DNA from: Sva-07 sp963828415
GTDB taxonomy: Bacteria > Actinomycetota > Acidimicrobiia > Acidimicrobiales > Ilumatobacteraceae
Assembly: GCA_963828415.1 (NCBI GenBank)
Contig: CAWHEI010000015.1
Span: forward strand, 186,001 to 250,000
DNA: 64,000 nucleotides
Reading direction: 5' to 3'
The translations under genes and the position numbers were made by a program. This document shows positions 42,339-50,257 of this stretch, piece by piece; the stretch's first letter is position 1, and every line of letters begins with the position of its first letter. The notes beneath the pieces are model-generated. The model made no database searches, had not been told where the DNA came from, and saw nothing but the letters and a program-made list of their open reading frames with translations.

Positions 42339-43549
42339 CGACAGGTGACCAACTCGCGCACCGTGAGATCTCCGTAGAGACGCCGCAGACGGGCCGCTGC
42401 GAAGCTCCACGTGTAGCGGCGCGCCCGCTCGACGGCAGCACGTGACATTCGCGTCCGGACCGCGTCGTCGCCGAGGATTCCGGCGATCGCCGCGGCGTAA
42501 TCGCCCGGGTCACGACCTTCGATCAACCGTCCGGTGCGTCCGTCGTCGACGAGGCTGAGCAGGCCGCCGACCGCGCTCGCCACCACCGGGATGCCGCACG
42601 CAGCGGCCTCGAGGGCGACGAGGCCGAAGCTCTCGCTGCGACTCGGGGCGACCACGACGTCAGCCGCGCGGTAGTACGTCGACAGGATGTGGTGCGGTTG
42701 CGGCTCGACGAATCGGACCCGATCGTGCAGGCCCAGTTCGTCGACCAGTGCGTGAGCGCGCATCGTCTCCACGTCGCCCTCGGTGCCGCTTGCACCTCCG
42801 ACGATCACCAACTGCGCTCGAGCGTCGCCGAGCGCGGCCAGTGCTCGGATCGCCACGTCGGGACCCTTGAGCGGTTGGATGCGGCCGACGAACAGCAGCA
42901 GCGGACGGTCGATGTCGAACCCGAGGGCGCGGCGGGCGCCGGCTTGATCGCCGGGAGCGAAGAACGCGTGCTCGACGCCGGGGGCGATGATCTCGAGCCG
43001 GCCTTGCGGATCGCCGTAGTGGAGACGGAACTGGTCGGCCTCCTCCTCGCAACTCACGCAGATCGCGTCGGCGCAGTGGACGATCTCGGCTTCCGCACGA
43101 TCACGCCAGTCGGGTTCGGGGTCGCCGTGGGCAGCCTTGACGCGAGCAAGCGTGTGGAACGTCGACACGAACGGCACGTCGAGTTCGTGCTTGAGTCGGT
43201 GGCCCACGAGGCCGCTGAGCCAGTAGTTGCCGTGGATCACATCGGGTCGGTCGTTGCGGGCGAACCAGTCGAGCATCCCTCGGCGGAACTCGTCGGTCAC
43301 CTCGGGCAGGGCCTCTTTCGGCAGGTGGTGCGGACCGGCCTGGATGTGGACGACGCGATGGCCCGGCTCGACCACGATCTCGTCGGGCAGTCCGTCACGA
43401 TCGGCGCGAGTGAACGTGGTGGTCTCGACGCCGGCCTGGGCGAGCGCCGATCCGAGTTCGCGCACATACACGTTCATCCCGCCACTGTCGCCGGATCCCG
43501 GCTGGAGGAGCGGAGACGTGTGGAGTGAGATCACCGCGGCACGTTGCAC
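42335..43549 (-). CDS. mshA: D-inositol-3-phosphate glycosyltransferase MshA
   Basis: 404 residues. The signature ISLHTSPLLQPGSGDSGGMN at the N-terminus is typical of MshA; GT-B fold with LLFVGRIQPLKGPD and the C-terminal ESFGLVALEAAACGIPVVAS (E-x7-E). It transfers GlcNAc to inositol-3-phosphate, the first step of mycothiol synthesis. GTG 43549 begins the strand; TATCGT lies ten bases upstream. A frame extending further upstream runs through a large hairpin and is rejected. Followed by the YbjN-like gene. Confidence 0.93.
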   Translation of the reverse strand: MQRAAVISLHTSPLLQPGSGDSGGMNVYVRELGSALAQAGVETTTFTRADRDGLPDEIVVEPGHRVVHIQAGPHHLPKEALPEVTDEFRRGMLDWFARNDRPDVIHGNYWLSGLVGHRLKHELDVPFVSTFHTLARVKAAHGDPEPDWRDRAEAEIVHCADAICVSCEEEADQFRLHYGDPQGRLEIIAPGVEHAFFAPGDQAGARRALGFDIDRPLLLFVGRIQPLKGPDVAIRALAALGDARAQLVIVGGASGTEGDVETMRAHALVDELGLHDRVRFVEPQPHHILSTYYRAADVVVAPSRSESFGLVALEAAACGIPVVASAVGGLLSLVDDGRTGRLIEGRDPGDYAAAIAGILGDDAVRTRMSRAAVERARRYTWSFAAARLRRLYGDLTVRELVTCR

Positions 43550-43579
43550 AACCCGCCAGACGATAACAACGCTTCGCAA

Positions 43580-43640
43580 GTTCCCCGAGCCCAGGGCTCC
43601 GGGAACCACGCTTGTTCCCCGGGGCCCGGGCTCGGGGAAC
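43580..43640. terminator. Large inverted repeat between the rsiG-like gene and mshA
   Basis: Arms 43580-43606 and 43614-43640 (27 nt each, few mismatches, 7-nt loop) begin and end with GTTCCCC/GGGGAAC. It lies just after the rsiG-like stop and before the mshA start, so it probably terminates or insulates. Confidence 0.6.
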
Positions 43641-43656
43641 CTCAACCCTTCTGAGG

Positions 43657-44148
43657 TCAGTCGGGGAGGCTGTCGACGTCGGCTTCACCGTCGCGGTAGC
43701 GACGAACGAGCTCGGCGCTGAGGGCATCGAGCTGATCGAAGCGAGCGCGACGATCGGTCGAGACCTTCTCCTCGAACTCGGCGATGGCCGCCGTCAAGGT
43801 GACCAGCTGCGCGTCGTCGAGCGACTTGAGGCGACCCAGGCCGTTTGCGGCACAGAGTTCGTCGAGTTCGACAGCCAGCGGATGATCGCTCAGATCCTCG
43901 GTCGGCCGAGGCGGACGCGCCGGGCCACCGGTGAGATGGCTCGACAGCACAGTGCGAAGTTCCTCGTCGACGACGACTTCCGCCCCGGCGACTCGGTGTT
44001 CGGCTTCGGCCTTGACGAGGTCGAGGCGGGCCTGGGCGACGCGGCGGGCATAGGACACGGCGTCGTCTTCGAGTTGGAGCTGGTTGCGCAGACCGCGCAG
44101 TTCGTCCAACGAGAGACTCGCGGGGTCGGGCAGCTGGATGGTGGTCAC
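43657..44148 (-). CDS. rsiG: RsiG-like anti-sigma factor with c-di-GMP-binding motifs
   Basis: 163 residues forming two long helices (about 10-50 and 115-155). The RsiG motif E-x3-S-x2-R-x3-Q-x3-D (recalled) appears in helix 1 as D28-S32-R35-Q39-D43 and in helix 2 as E126-S130-R133-F137-D141. RsiG with c-di-GMP holds the sigma factor WhiG in Streptomyces. Here two of ten positions deviate (D28, F137). GTG 44148 uses the GGAGG encoded by the end of the moaD-like gene. No sigma-WhiG gene lies in the window. Confidence 0.72.
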   Translation of the reverse strand: MTTIQLPDPASLSLDELRGLRNQLQLEDDAVSYARRVAQARLDLVKAEAEHRVAGAEVVVDEELRTVLSSHLTGGPARPPRPTEDLSDHPLAVELDELCAANGLGRLKSLDDAQLVTLTAAIAEFEEKVSTDRRARFDQLDALSAELVRRYRDGEADVDSLPD

Positions 44149-44387
44149 GTGGATCCTCCGGACACGGGTGGCAGAACTGCCACCTCGTCATATTGGCCGA
44201 CTGGGGCGTCGATCGAGATGTCCTCGCCGTTCACCCACACCCGGCAGGTACCGAGCACCTCGGCGAACCGAGCGCCGTAACGGGCTTCAGCCGCGGCGAG
44301 CACCTCGCGAACGGTGTCGCCGTCGACGACGTCGGTCCCGGTTCCGGCAGCCTCACGGGCCGAAGCGAACAGGCGAAGTCGTGGCAC
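44145..44387 (-). CDS. moaD: MoaD/ThiS-family sulfur-carrier protein with a two-residue C-terminal tail
   Basis: 80 residues of ubiquitin fold: LRLFASAREAAGTG, VWVNGEDIS and DEVAVLPPVSGG are typical of MoaD. Normal MoaD ends exactly in Gly-Gly, which is adenylated; here Ser-Thr follows, so activation would need trimming, or this is another ThiS-like carrier. GTG 44387 is preceded by TAGATT at seven bases. The stop overlaps the rsiG-like start. Confidence 0.82.
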   Translation of the reverse strand: MPRLRLFASAREAAGTGTDVVDGDTVREVLAAAEARYGARFAEVLGTCRVWVNGEDISIDAPVGQYDEVAVLPPVSGGST

Positions 44388-44394
44388 GGCCTTC

Positions 44395-44400
44395 AATCTA
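44395..44400 (-). promoter_or_regulatory. -10 box (TAGATT) of the moaD-like gene
   Basis: Minus-strand TAGATT lies seven bases before GTG 44387. Confidence 0.5.
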
Positions 44401-44458
44401 CAAGCGTCGTCTGCGCCAGACCGGGTTCGCGCCGTGTCGCGCACCGAGGCGAGGTCGG

Positions 44459-45445
44459 TCACGCCGGCAGCCCACCGGGAAGCACGCCGGCGACGAACCC
44501 GACGAGCGCTACCGCGAGCGTGGCGCCGAGCGCCAGGCGGCGAGTCGACGTCTCCTCGAGTCGACGCGTCGCGCCGTAGAAACCCAGCGACGGTTGCGCC
44601 AGAATTCGCAACGCTGCGAAGCCGACCACGACCATCCATCCCGAGGTGACCATGGCGAGCACTCGCTCGTCGTGAGGCATCGCGCCGAGACCGTGGGTCC
44701 ACCGATCGCTCACACCTCGCAGGGCCACTGCGAGATTGAGCACGACCATCGTCGCGAGCGTGGCCGTCCACCGGATCGGCAAGCCGGTACGCGATGTTCC
44801 GTCTCCGAGTCCGGCGCCCACGGAGGCCATCGACCATCGCAGTCGTACACCGGGCCACAGCACGCCGCCGGAGAGCAGCCAATGGCTGATCGAGAAGAAC
44901 GCCTGCGCCAACACGAGCGCGGCGAACGTGCTCCATGCCGGCATCTCGAACGGAAAACGACCGCTCAGCAGCACGGCGACCAGCACGGTCACGAACAGCA
45001 TCCGGCGAATGCCCTCGACCGCGACGAGCGCCCAGGCGGTCACGGCCGAACGAGGACCTATGGTCGGATGAGACCCGCGAGGATCGAGCAGTTCGAGGCC
45101 ACGTCGCGCCCGGGCGACCTCACCCGTGTCGTCGGCGCCGTGCGCGTCGACCGAGACGAGAGTGCCGACACCGAGCAGGTCACCGAACACGTCGACGAAC
45201 GACGCAGACCGCGTCAGCTTGCGACCACGTTCGGGCAGCGACCACAGCGCGGCGCTGATCACCACCGCCACGAGCAGCGCCGCCACCTCCAGTACGAGCA
45301 CGACGACGCTCATCGCTCCGGTCGACGTCGAGACCCGCCAAGCGAGCCAGAACGACCAGGCGACGAAGCCGACAACGGACGCGAACCGACCCGCCCACCG
45401 CACGGCCGTGTTCACCGTTGCGCGCTCTGCCGCCGTCCGCTCCAT
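44459..45445 (-). CDS. Multi-pass membrane protein of unknown function
   Basis: 328 residues with about seven to eight hydrophobic helices (for example VVGFVAWSFWLAWRV, VVVLVLEVAALLVAVVI, FAALVLAQAFFSISHWLL). The loop LRWSMASVGAGLGDGTSRTG is hydrophilic. No family recognised. ATG 45445 is chosen; codons upstream in frame are antisense to the next promoter. Divergent from the cyclophilin operon. Confidence 0.72.
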   Translation of the reverse strand: MERTAAERATVNTAVRWAGRFASVVGFVAWSFWLAWRVSTSTGAMSVVVLVLEVAALLVAVVISAALWSLPERGRKLTRSASFVDVFGDLLGVGTLVSVDAHGADDTGEVARARRGLELLDPRGSHPTIGPRSAVTAWALVAVEGIRRMLFVTVLVAVLLSGRFPFEMPAWSTFAALVLAQAFFSISHWLLSGGVLWPGVRLRWSMASVGAGLGDGTSRTGLPIRWTATLATMVVLNLAVALRGVSDRWTHGLGAMPHDERVLAMVTSGWMVVVGFAALRILAQPSLGFYGATRRLEETSTRRLALGATLAVALVGFVAGVLPGGLPA

Positions 45446-45498
45446 TTCACAGGGCTCATCGGCTGCCGATGCGGCCGACTTGAGGCGACCTGGACCGA

Positions 45499-45504
45499 TA
45501 GCCT
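45499..45504 (+). promoter_or_regulatory. -10 box (TAGCCT) of the 86-residue membrane protein / cyclophilin operon
   Basis: TAGCCT lies nine bases before GTG 45514. Confidence 0.45.
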
Positions 45505-45513
45505 GCCGCTCCT

Positions 45514-45774
45514 GTGGGTACCGAGAAACGTGAACGTCAGAAGGCCAACCGTGCGCTGAAGCACCAGCAGGAGCAGCAGGCACAGAGCCGCCGCAAGCTC
45601 CTGCGCAAGGTCGCGATCGGCGTTGCTGCCGTCGCTGGCCTGGTGCTGTTCGTCTGGATCGCGAGCAACGTGGTCGGAAGCGACGACGAACCGAGCACGC
45701 CGGTCACTCCGGTCACGCTCCCTGCCACGATCGACACGATCGGCGACAGCGTGCCCGCCACGACGGAGGGCTGA
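45514..45774 (+). CDS. Small single-pass membrane protein next to cyclophilin
   Basis: 86 residues: a highly basic and Gln-rich N-terminus (KRERQKANRALKHQQEQQAQ), one transmembrane helix (about 33-50) and a short Thr/Pro-rich outer tail. This arrangement resembles membrane proteins placed before peptidyl-prolyl isomerase genes in actinobacteria. It ends five bases before the cyclophilin ATG. Role unknown; perhaps a membrane partner of the isomerase. Confidence 0.72.
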   Translation: MGTEKRERQKANRALKHQQEQQAQSRRKLLRKVAIGVAAVAGLVLFVWIASNVVGSDDEPSTPVTPVTLPATIDTIGDSVPATTEG

Positions 45775-45779
45775 TCGCA

Positions 45780-46493
45780 ATGGCCGCCACGAGATTCTTG
45801 GCCGCATTGGCGGCAACGGCGATCTTTGCTGCCGGTTGTGGCAGCGACGACGCTGCGTCAGAACCGGCCACCAGCGAGGTCACGGTGTCGGACACCACTG
45901 ACGCAGCGGTCGACGAAACGATCGACGCGCCGCCGAGCGACAGCGACTGCCCGCCCGCCGAGGGCGCCGACACGCAAACCCAGCAGTTCGACGCCGCACC
46001 GCCGATGTGTCTCGAGGCCGGAGTGTCGTACGAAGCGATCGTGACGACCAACATGGGCGAGTTCACCATCGCCATCGATCAGGAATCGGCACCGGTGGCA
46101 GCGAACAACTTCGTGTTCCTCGCTCGGAACCTGTACTTCGACGACACCGAATGCCATCGCATCATCCCGAACTTCGTGGTGCAGTGCGGCGATCCGACCG
46201 CGACCGGCACCGGCGGGCCCGGCTACACGATCGTCGACGAGCCACCGGCTCCGGGCCAGTACCAGATCGGTTCGATCGCGATGGCCAAGACGCAGGCGCC
46301 CGACAGCGCCGGCAGCCAGTTCTTCATCATCACCGGCTCCGACGGCGCGGCGCTCCCACCGGAGTACGCACTGTTCGGTCAAGTGGTCGACGGCCTCGAC
46401 ACCACCGTCGAGACCATGGCGGCCGCCGGTTCCCCCGACGGCGTCCCGACCGAACCCGTCGAGATCCAGTCGATCCGCATCGTCGAAGCCTGA
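45780..46493 (+). CDS. Cyclophilin-type peptidyl-prolyl isomerase lipoprotein
   Basis: 237 residues. Lipobox IFAAGC at about residue 20, an acidic linker to about 75, then a cyclophilin domain: TNMGEFTIAIDQESAPVAANNFVFLARN, FDDTECHRIIPNFVVQCGDP, SAGSQFFI and YALFGQVVDGLD. It should fold secreted proteins at the outer face of the membrane. Extra Cys residues (57, 78) may form a disulfide. Co-transcribed with the upstream small membrane protein. Confidence 0.9.
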   Translation: MAATRFLAALAATAIFAAGCGSDDAASEPATSEVTVSDTTDAAVDETIDAPPSDSDCPPAEGADTQTQQFDAAPPMCLEAGVSYEAIVTTNMGEFTIAIDQESAPVAANNFVFLARNLYFDDTECHRIIPNFVVQCGDPTATGTGGPGYTIVDEPPAPGQYQIGSIAMAKTQAPDSAGSQFFIITGSDGAALPPEYALFGQVVDGLDTTVETMAAAGSPDGVPTEPVEIQSIRIVEA

Positions 46494-46520
46494 CCGGCCG
46501 GGCCCCTGCGCCCCGCCCGC

Positions 46521-46619
46521 GATGAGCCAAACCGCCGTATACGGTCGGTTCGCTCATCGCGGAGCCGATTGCGCTGCCTGCGATGAGCCAGATGACCGTA
46601 TACGGTCGGTTCGCTCATC
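46521..46619. repeat. Palindrome array 4: two 38-nt units
   Basis: Units at 46521-46558 and 46582-46619 (period 61). Here the core is CCGTATACGG, a perfect inner palindrome. They lie between the converging cyclophilin and mnhG genes. Confidence 0.92.
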
Positions 46620-46653
46620 GCGGCGGAGCAGTCGGTCGGGTCAGTCGGTGGGG

Positions 46654-47001
46654 TCAGTCGGTGGGGTCGGCGGCGCTGGGCGCAGCGGCTTCATCGCGGG
46701 TCAGGTGGTCCGGACCGTCGAGGGCCACGGGGGTCTGGCGGCGCGACGCCCGGCTGAGGGCGTGTGCACCGACGGGCGACGACAGCAACTGGAGGATCAC
46801 CACCAGCAGCAGCGTCGTGTAGGCGAGCAGCGTGTCGATGGCGATCGCTGCGCCGATCGCTACGAGCACCAGACCGAGCGTGGGCGCCTTGGCTGCGGCG
46901 TGCATGCGCGAATACAGGTCGCGGAACTTGACGGCGCCGATCCCGCCGATCATGGCCAGTGCCGCGCCGGCGATGATCAACACGCCGCTGACGACGTTCA
47001 T
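46654..47001 (-). CDS. mnhG: Na+/H+ antiporter subunit MnhG
   Basis: 115 residues with three membrane helices; GGIGAVKFRDLYSRMHAAAKAPTLG is the family hallmark. The C-terminal 35 residues are hydrophilic. Last gene of the mnhABCDEFG operon; the ATG overlaps the mnhF stop. Part of a large multi-subunit Mrp/Mnh antiporter giving Na+ and pH tolerance. Confidence 0.92.
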   Translation of the reverse strand: MNVVSGVLIIAGAALAMIGGIGAVKFRDLYSRMHAAAKAPTLGLVLVAIGAAIAIDTLLAYTTLLLVVILQLLSSPVGAHALSRASRRQTPVALDGPDHLTRDEAAAPSAADPTD

Positions 47002-47273
47002 CAGTTGCCCCGCCGTTCGATGAAGCGCGAGAGCGCTGTGGTCCCGACGAACCCGACGAGCACGGCGACGAGGACGGTCTCGATCGTGATGCCGCTGTCG
47101 CTGCGAGCCGCGGCGACGATGATGGCGATCACCACGATCGACTGCAGCCCGTCGAGGCCGACCACTCGGTCGGACAAGCTCGGCCCCCGCAGCAGCCGGA
47201 ACAGGAATCCGGCGGCACCGACCGCCAACAACACGAGCGCGAACGCAGTCACCGCGAAACTCCCTGCGGCCAT
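47001..47273 (-). CDS. mnhF: Na+/H+ antiporter subunit MnhF
   Basis: 90 residues, three membrane helices; RLLRGPSLSDRVVGLDGL is the characteristic MnhF loop. It overlaps mnhE by 25 nt and mnhG by 1 nt, so translation is coupled. Confidence 0.92.
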   Translation of the reverse strand: MAAGSFAVTAFALVLLAVGAAGFLFRLLRGPSLSDRVVGLDGLQSIVVIAIIVAAARSDSGITIETVLVAVLVGFVGTTALSRFIERRGN

Positions 47274-47812
47274 GCGGCAACGACTCGATCGAGTTCGACC
47301 CGTTGCTCCTTGGTGCCGAACGCTCGCACGGCGAGACGCTCGAGTCGCAGGACATCGCGCCGCAGCGACTCGACGTCGGTGAAGTGCAGCGCATGGACGT
47401 ACAGCACCGGTGGCCGATCGGGATCATCGGCACGGACGTCGACGGTGAGCGTGCCGGGGGTCAACGTGATCGCGTTGCCGACCAAGGTGACGAGCCCATC
47501 GGTCGTCACGTGGAGCGGCACGGCGATGATCGCCCGGTTGACGTTCGAACCCGGCGTGATCACCTCCCAGGCGACCTGGAAGTTCGACTTGACCAGCTGC
47601 ACCAGGAAGTAGACGAGGAACACGACCGCCGACAGAGGGTGGAACGATGTGAGCTGGATGCCGTGCACGCCGGTCGGCCGGGCGATGAACACCACGAACA
47701 CGGCGACGCCGAGCCCGGACAGCAGGCTCGCCAGGCCGAGGTCGCCCCACAGCAGTGCCCACACGAGCGTGAGCCAGATCACCAGTGCGGGAAGGCGGAC
47801 CGACGGAGTCAC
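47249..47812 (-). CDS. mnhE: Na+/H+ antiporter subunit MnhE
   Basis: 187 residues. Two or three N-terminal helices followed by a cytoplasmic domain; VKSNFQVAWEVITPGSNVN, NAITLTPGTLTVDV and YVHALHF are typical of MnhE. GTG 47812 overlaps the mnhD stop (TGA/GTGA). Confidence 0.92.
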   Translation of the reverse strand: MTPSVRLPALVIWLTLVWALLWGDLGLASLLSGLGVAVFVVFIARPTGVHGIQLTSFHPLSAVVFLVYFLVQLVKSNFQVAWEVITPGSNVNRAIIAVPLHVTTDGLVTLVGNAITLTPGTLTVDVRADDPDRPPVLYVHALHFTDVESLRRDVLRLERLAVRAFGTKEQRVELDRVVAAWPQGVSR

Positions 47813-49308
47813 TGGTGGTCTCCGATCACGGCCTCGACGTAGCGATCCGGATCGAGGAGGTCTTCGGCGGTGCGCTTGGAGTAGTCGTACAGCGGTCCGG
47901 CGAAGATCATCAGCGCCACGGACAGCGCCACCACGGTCGTCGCCGCGCCGGTCATCAGATGCGGCACCCGTGACTCGTCCGATGCGATCCACGACGCGAT
48001 CGCCGGATCCTCGGGTTCACCCCAGAACACACCGGACCAGATCCGCACCATCACGTACATCGTCAGGAGGCTGACGATGAGGCTGACCGCAACGATCGCC
48101 CACTCGTCGGACTCGATACCCGAGCCGACCAGTGCGAACTTGCCGACGAAACCGGAGAACGGCGGGAGTCCGGCAATGCTGAGCGCTGGCAGCGCGAACA
48201 GCACGGCGATCATCGGCGCGCTGCGCACGAGACCACCGATGCGCGACAAGCGGTCGGAGCCGGCGCGCCGCTCGACGAGGCCGGCGACGAGGAACAGCGC
48301 CGTCTTCACCACGATGTGGTGCACCACGTAGAACACCGCGGCGGCGATGCCGGCGAGCGTGAACAGGGCGAGCCCGAAGATCATGTAGCCGATGTGGCTG
48401 ACGATGTGGAACGACAGCATGCGGCGCAGGTCGTCCTGCGCGAGCGCACCCAGCACGCCGATCACCATCGTGAATCCGGCGAGCACGAGCAGGAACGATC
48501 CCTGCTGCGCCTCAGGTGGGAAGAGCAGCGTCTGCGAGCGGATGATCGCGTACACGCCGACCTTGGTGAGCAGCCCGGCGAACACCGCCGTGATCGCCCC
48601 TGGCGCAGTGGGGTAGCTGTCCGGCAACCAGAAGAACAGCGGGAACAGCCCGGCCTTGATGCCGAACACGAGGATCAACAGCAGCGAGAATCCGGTCCGG
48701 ACACCCGCCGACAGCTCAGGGATGCGCTGGCTGAGCTCAGCCATGTTGACCGTGCCCGTCGCCGCGTAGATGAGGGCGAGCGCGGTGATGAAGAACGTCG
48801 ATGCCACCAGGCTGATCACGACGTAGGACATGCCGGAGCGGACCTGCCCGGGGCGACCGCCGAGCGTGAGCAGGACGTAGCTGGCCACGAGCATCATCTC
48901 GAACGCGACGAACAGGTTGAACAGGTCGCCGGTGACGAAGCTCGCCGAGACCCCGGCCGCCAGCACCAGGTACACCGGGTTGAACGAGGCGTACCGCGAC
49001 TCCTCGGCGCCCTGGCCGATGGCGTAGATCAGCACCGACAGCAGCATCAGTGACGACACGACCAGCATCACCGCCGACAGGCGGTCGACCACCAGGGTGA
49101 TGCCGAGCGGAACCTTCCAGCCGCCCGCCTGCATCACGAGGATGTCGCCATCGTCGACCTCGGTGAGCATCAGCACGCTGACGATCACGTTGACGGTCAG
49201 TGCGAGTAGGGAAATGATGCGCTGCGCCCAACGCCACGGCGAGGTGAGCACGGCCAACGACGCGCCGAGCAGCGGCACGATGACGGGGAGGGGGACGAGG
49301 GCGTTCAC
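47809..49308 (-). CDS. mnhD: Na+/H+ antiporter subunit MnhD
   Basis: 499 residues, about 14 helices, homologous to proton-pumping subunits of complex I (NuoN/NuoM). Landmarks: LFVAFEMMLVASYVLLTLGG, GIKAGLFPLFFWLPDSYPTAP and LLTKVGVYAIIRS. It carries the proton path. GTG 49308 overlaps the mnhC stop. Confidence 0.93.
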   Translation of the reverse strand: MNALVPLPVIVPLLGASLAVLTSPWRWAQRIISLLALTVNVIVSVLMLTEVDDGDILVMQAGGWKVPLGITLVVDRLSAVMLVVSSLMLLSVLIYAIGQGAEESRYASFNPVYLVLAAGVSASFVTGDLFNLFVAFEMMLVASYVLLTLGGRPGQVRSGMSYVVISLVASTFFITALALIYAATGTVNMAELSQRIPELSAGVRTGFSLLLILVFGIKAGLFPLFFWLPDSYPTAPGAITAVFAGLLTKVGVYAIIRSQTLLFPPEAQQGSFLLVLAGFTMVIGVLGALAQDDLRRMLSFHIVSHIGYMIFGLALFTLAGIAAAVFYVVHHIVVKTALFLVAGLVERRAGSDRLSRIGGLVRSAPMIAVLFALPALSIAGLPPFSGFVGKFALVGSGIESDEWAIVAVSLIVSLLTMYVMVRIWSGVFWGEPEDPAIASWIASDESRVPHLMTGAATTVVALSVALMIFAGPLYDYSKRTAEDLLDPDRYVEAVIGDHQ

Positions 49309-49724
49309 CGACGATCCTCGTCTCGCGCTTGCTCGCGTTCGGCCAGCACCTCTTCTTCGACCATCTGGTCGCCGTCGCGGCGACGAGCGATGAACCGGTC
49401 CTCGACATCGTCCTCGACGACGTCGTCGTGGGTGATCCGCCAGCTGCGGTAGCCGAGCGCGAGGAGGAACGCGGTGACGCCGAACGTGATCACGATCGAG
49501 GTGAGCGCAAGGGCCTGCGGAAGCGGGTCGGCGAAGTCGGTGGGGTCGGCGGTGCCGATGATCGGCGCCACCCCGCGCCCCGTGCCCGAGGTGAGCAGCA
49601 GGATGTTCGAGCCGTGCCCGATGAGGCCCACCCCGATCAGGATGCGCGACAGCCGTCGCTGCAGCAGGAGGTACGTGCCGGAGGCGAACAGGAACGCCGC
49701 CGCGAAGGCGAGGAGCACGCTCAT
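49305..49724 (-). CDS. mnhC: Na+/H+ antiporter subunit MnhC with a charged C-terminal extension
   Basis: 139 residues, NuoK-like, three helices; LIGVGLIGHGSNILLL and LPQALALTSIVITFGVTAF are diagnostic. About 40 charged residues at the C-terminus (DDVVEDDVEDRFIARRRDGD...) go beyond the usual length and would face the cytoplasm. Overlaps mnhB and mnhD. Confidence 0.92.
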   Translation of the reverse strand: MSVLLAFAAAFLFASGTYLLLQRRLSRILIGVGLIGHGSNILLLTSGTGRGVAPIIGTADPTDFADPLPQALALTSIVITFGVTAFLLALGYRSWRITHDDVVEDDVEDRFIARRRDGDQMVEEEVLAEREQARDEDRR

Positions 49725-50257
49725 GGTTGCACCTGTCCGCGGGCACGCCCTGTCGATCCGGTCGGGTCGTCGCTGCCGTCGTCGCTCGCATCGGGAGCGT
49801 TCGGAAGGTCCTCACCGAATGCGGCGAACGCCATCAGGATCAGACCGATGACGACGAAGTCCACGCCGAGGTCGAACGTGAGCGCACTGGTGACCTTCAC
49901 CTTGTCGAACACCGGCAGGTGGAACTCGACGTCGCCGTGTTCGAGGATCGTGCCGCCGAAGAGCAGCGGCAGGAACGCGGTGAACGCAGACAGGAACAGG
50001 CCGGTTCCGAGGATCACGTGTGGCGGAAGACGGAACGTCGAGCGAACGGCGGCTGCACCGCCGGACACGTACCGCAGCGCGAGCGCTGCTCCGACGACGA
50101 GGCCGCCGACGAATCCGCCACCCGGCCGGTTGTGGCCGGAGAACACGAAGTAGATGGCGAGCACCAGGATCGACGGATAGAGGATTCGGATCGACGTGTC
50201 GAGGATGAGGATCCGCCGGTCGCGGGTGGCGCCGGTCGGCGACATGGTGCGGCTCAT
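49721..50257 (-). CDS. mnhB: Na+/H+ antiporter subunit MnhB
   Basis: 178 residues, four helices; FVFSGHNRPGGGFVGGLV is the MnhB hallmark, and LTFDLGVDFVVIGLILM follows. Start ATG 50257 overlaps the mnhA stop. The acidic C-terminus (DASDDGSDDPTG) is probably disordered. Confidence 0.92.
   Translation of the reverse strand: MSRTMSPTGATRDRRILILDTSIRILYPSILVLAIYFVFSGHNRPGGGFVGGLVVGAALALRYVSGGAAAVRSTFRLPPHVILGTGLFLSAFTAFLPLLFGGTILEHGDVEFHLPVFDKVKVTSALTFDLGVDFVVIGLILMAFAAFGEDLPNAPDASDDGSDDPTGSTGRARGQVQP

Noticed and set aside
43550..43645. Longer mshA N-terminus
   Set aside because: It would translate the large hairpin; GTG 43549 sits directly before the conserved MshA start.
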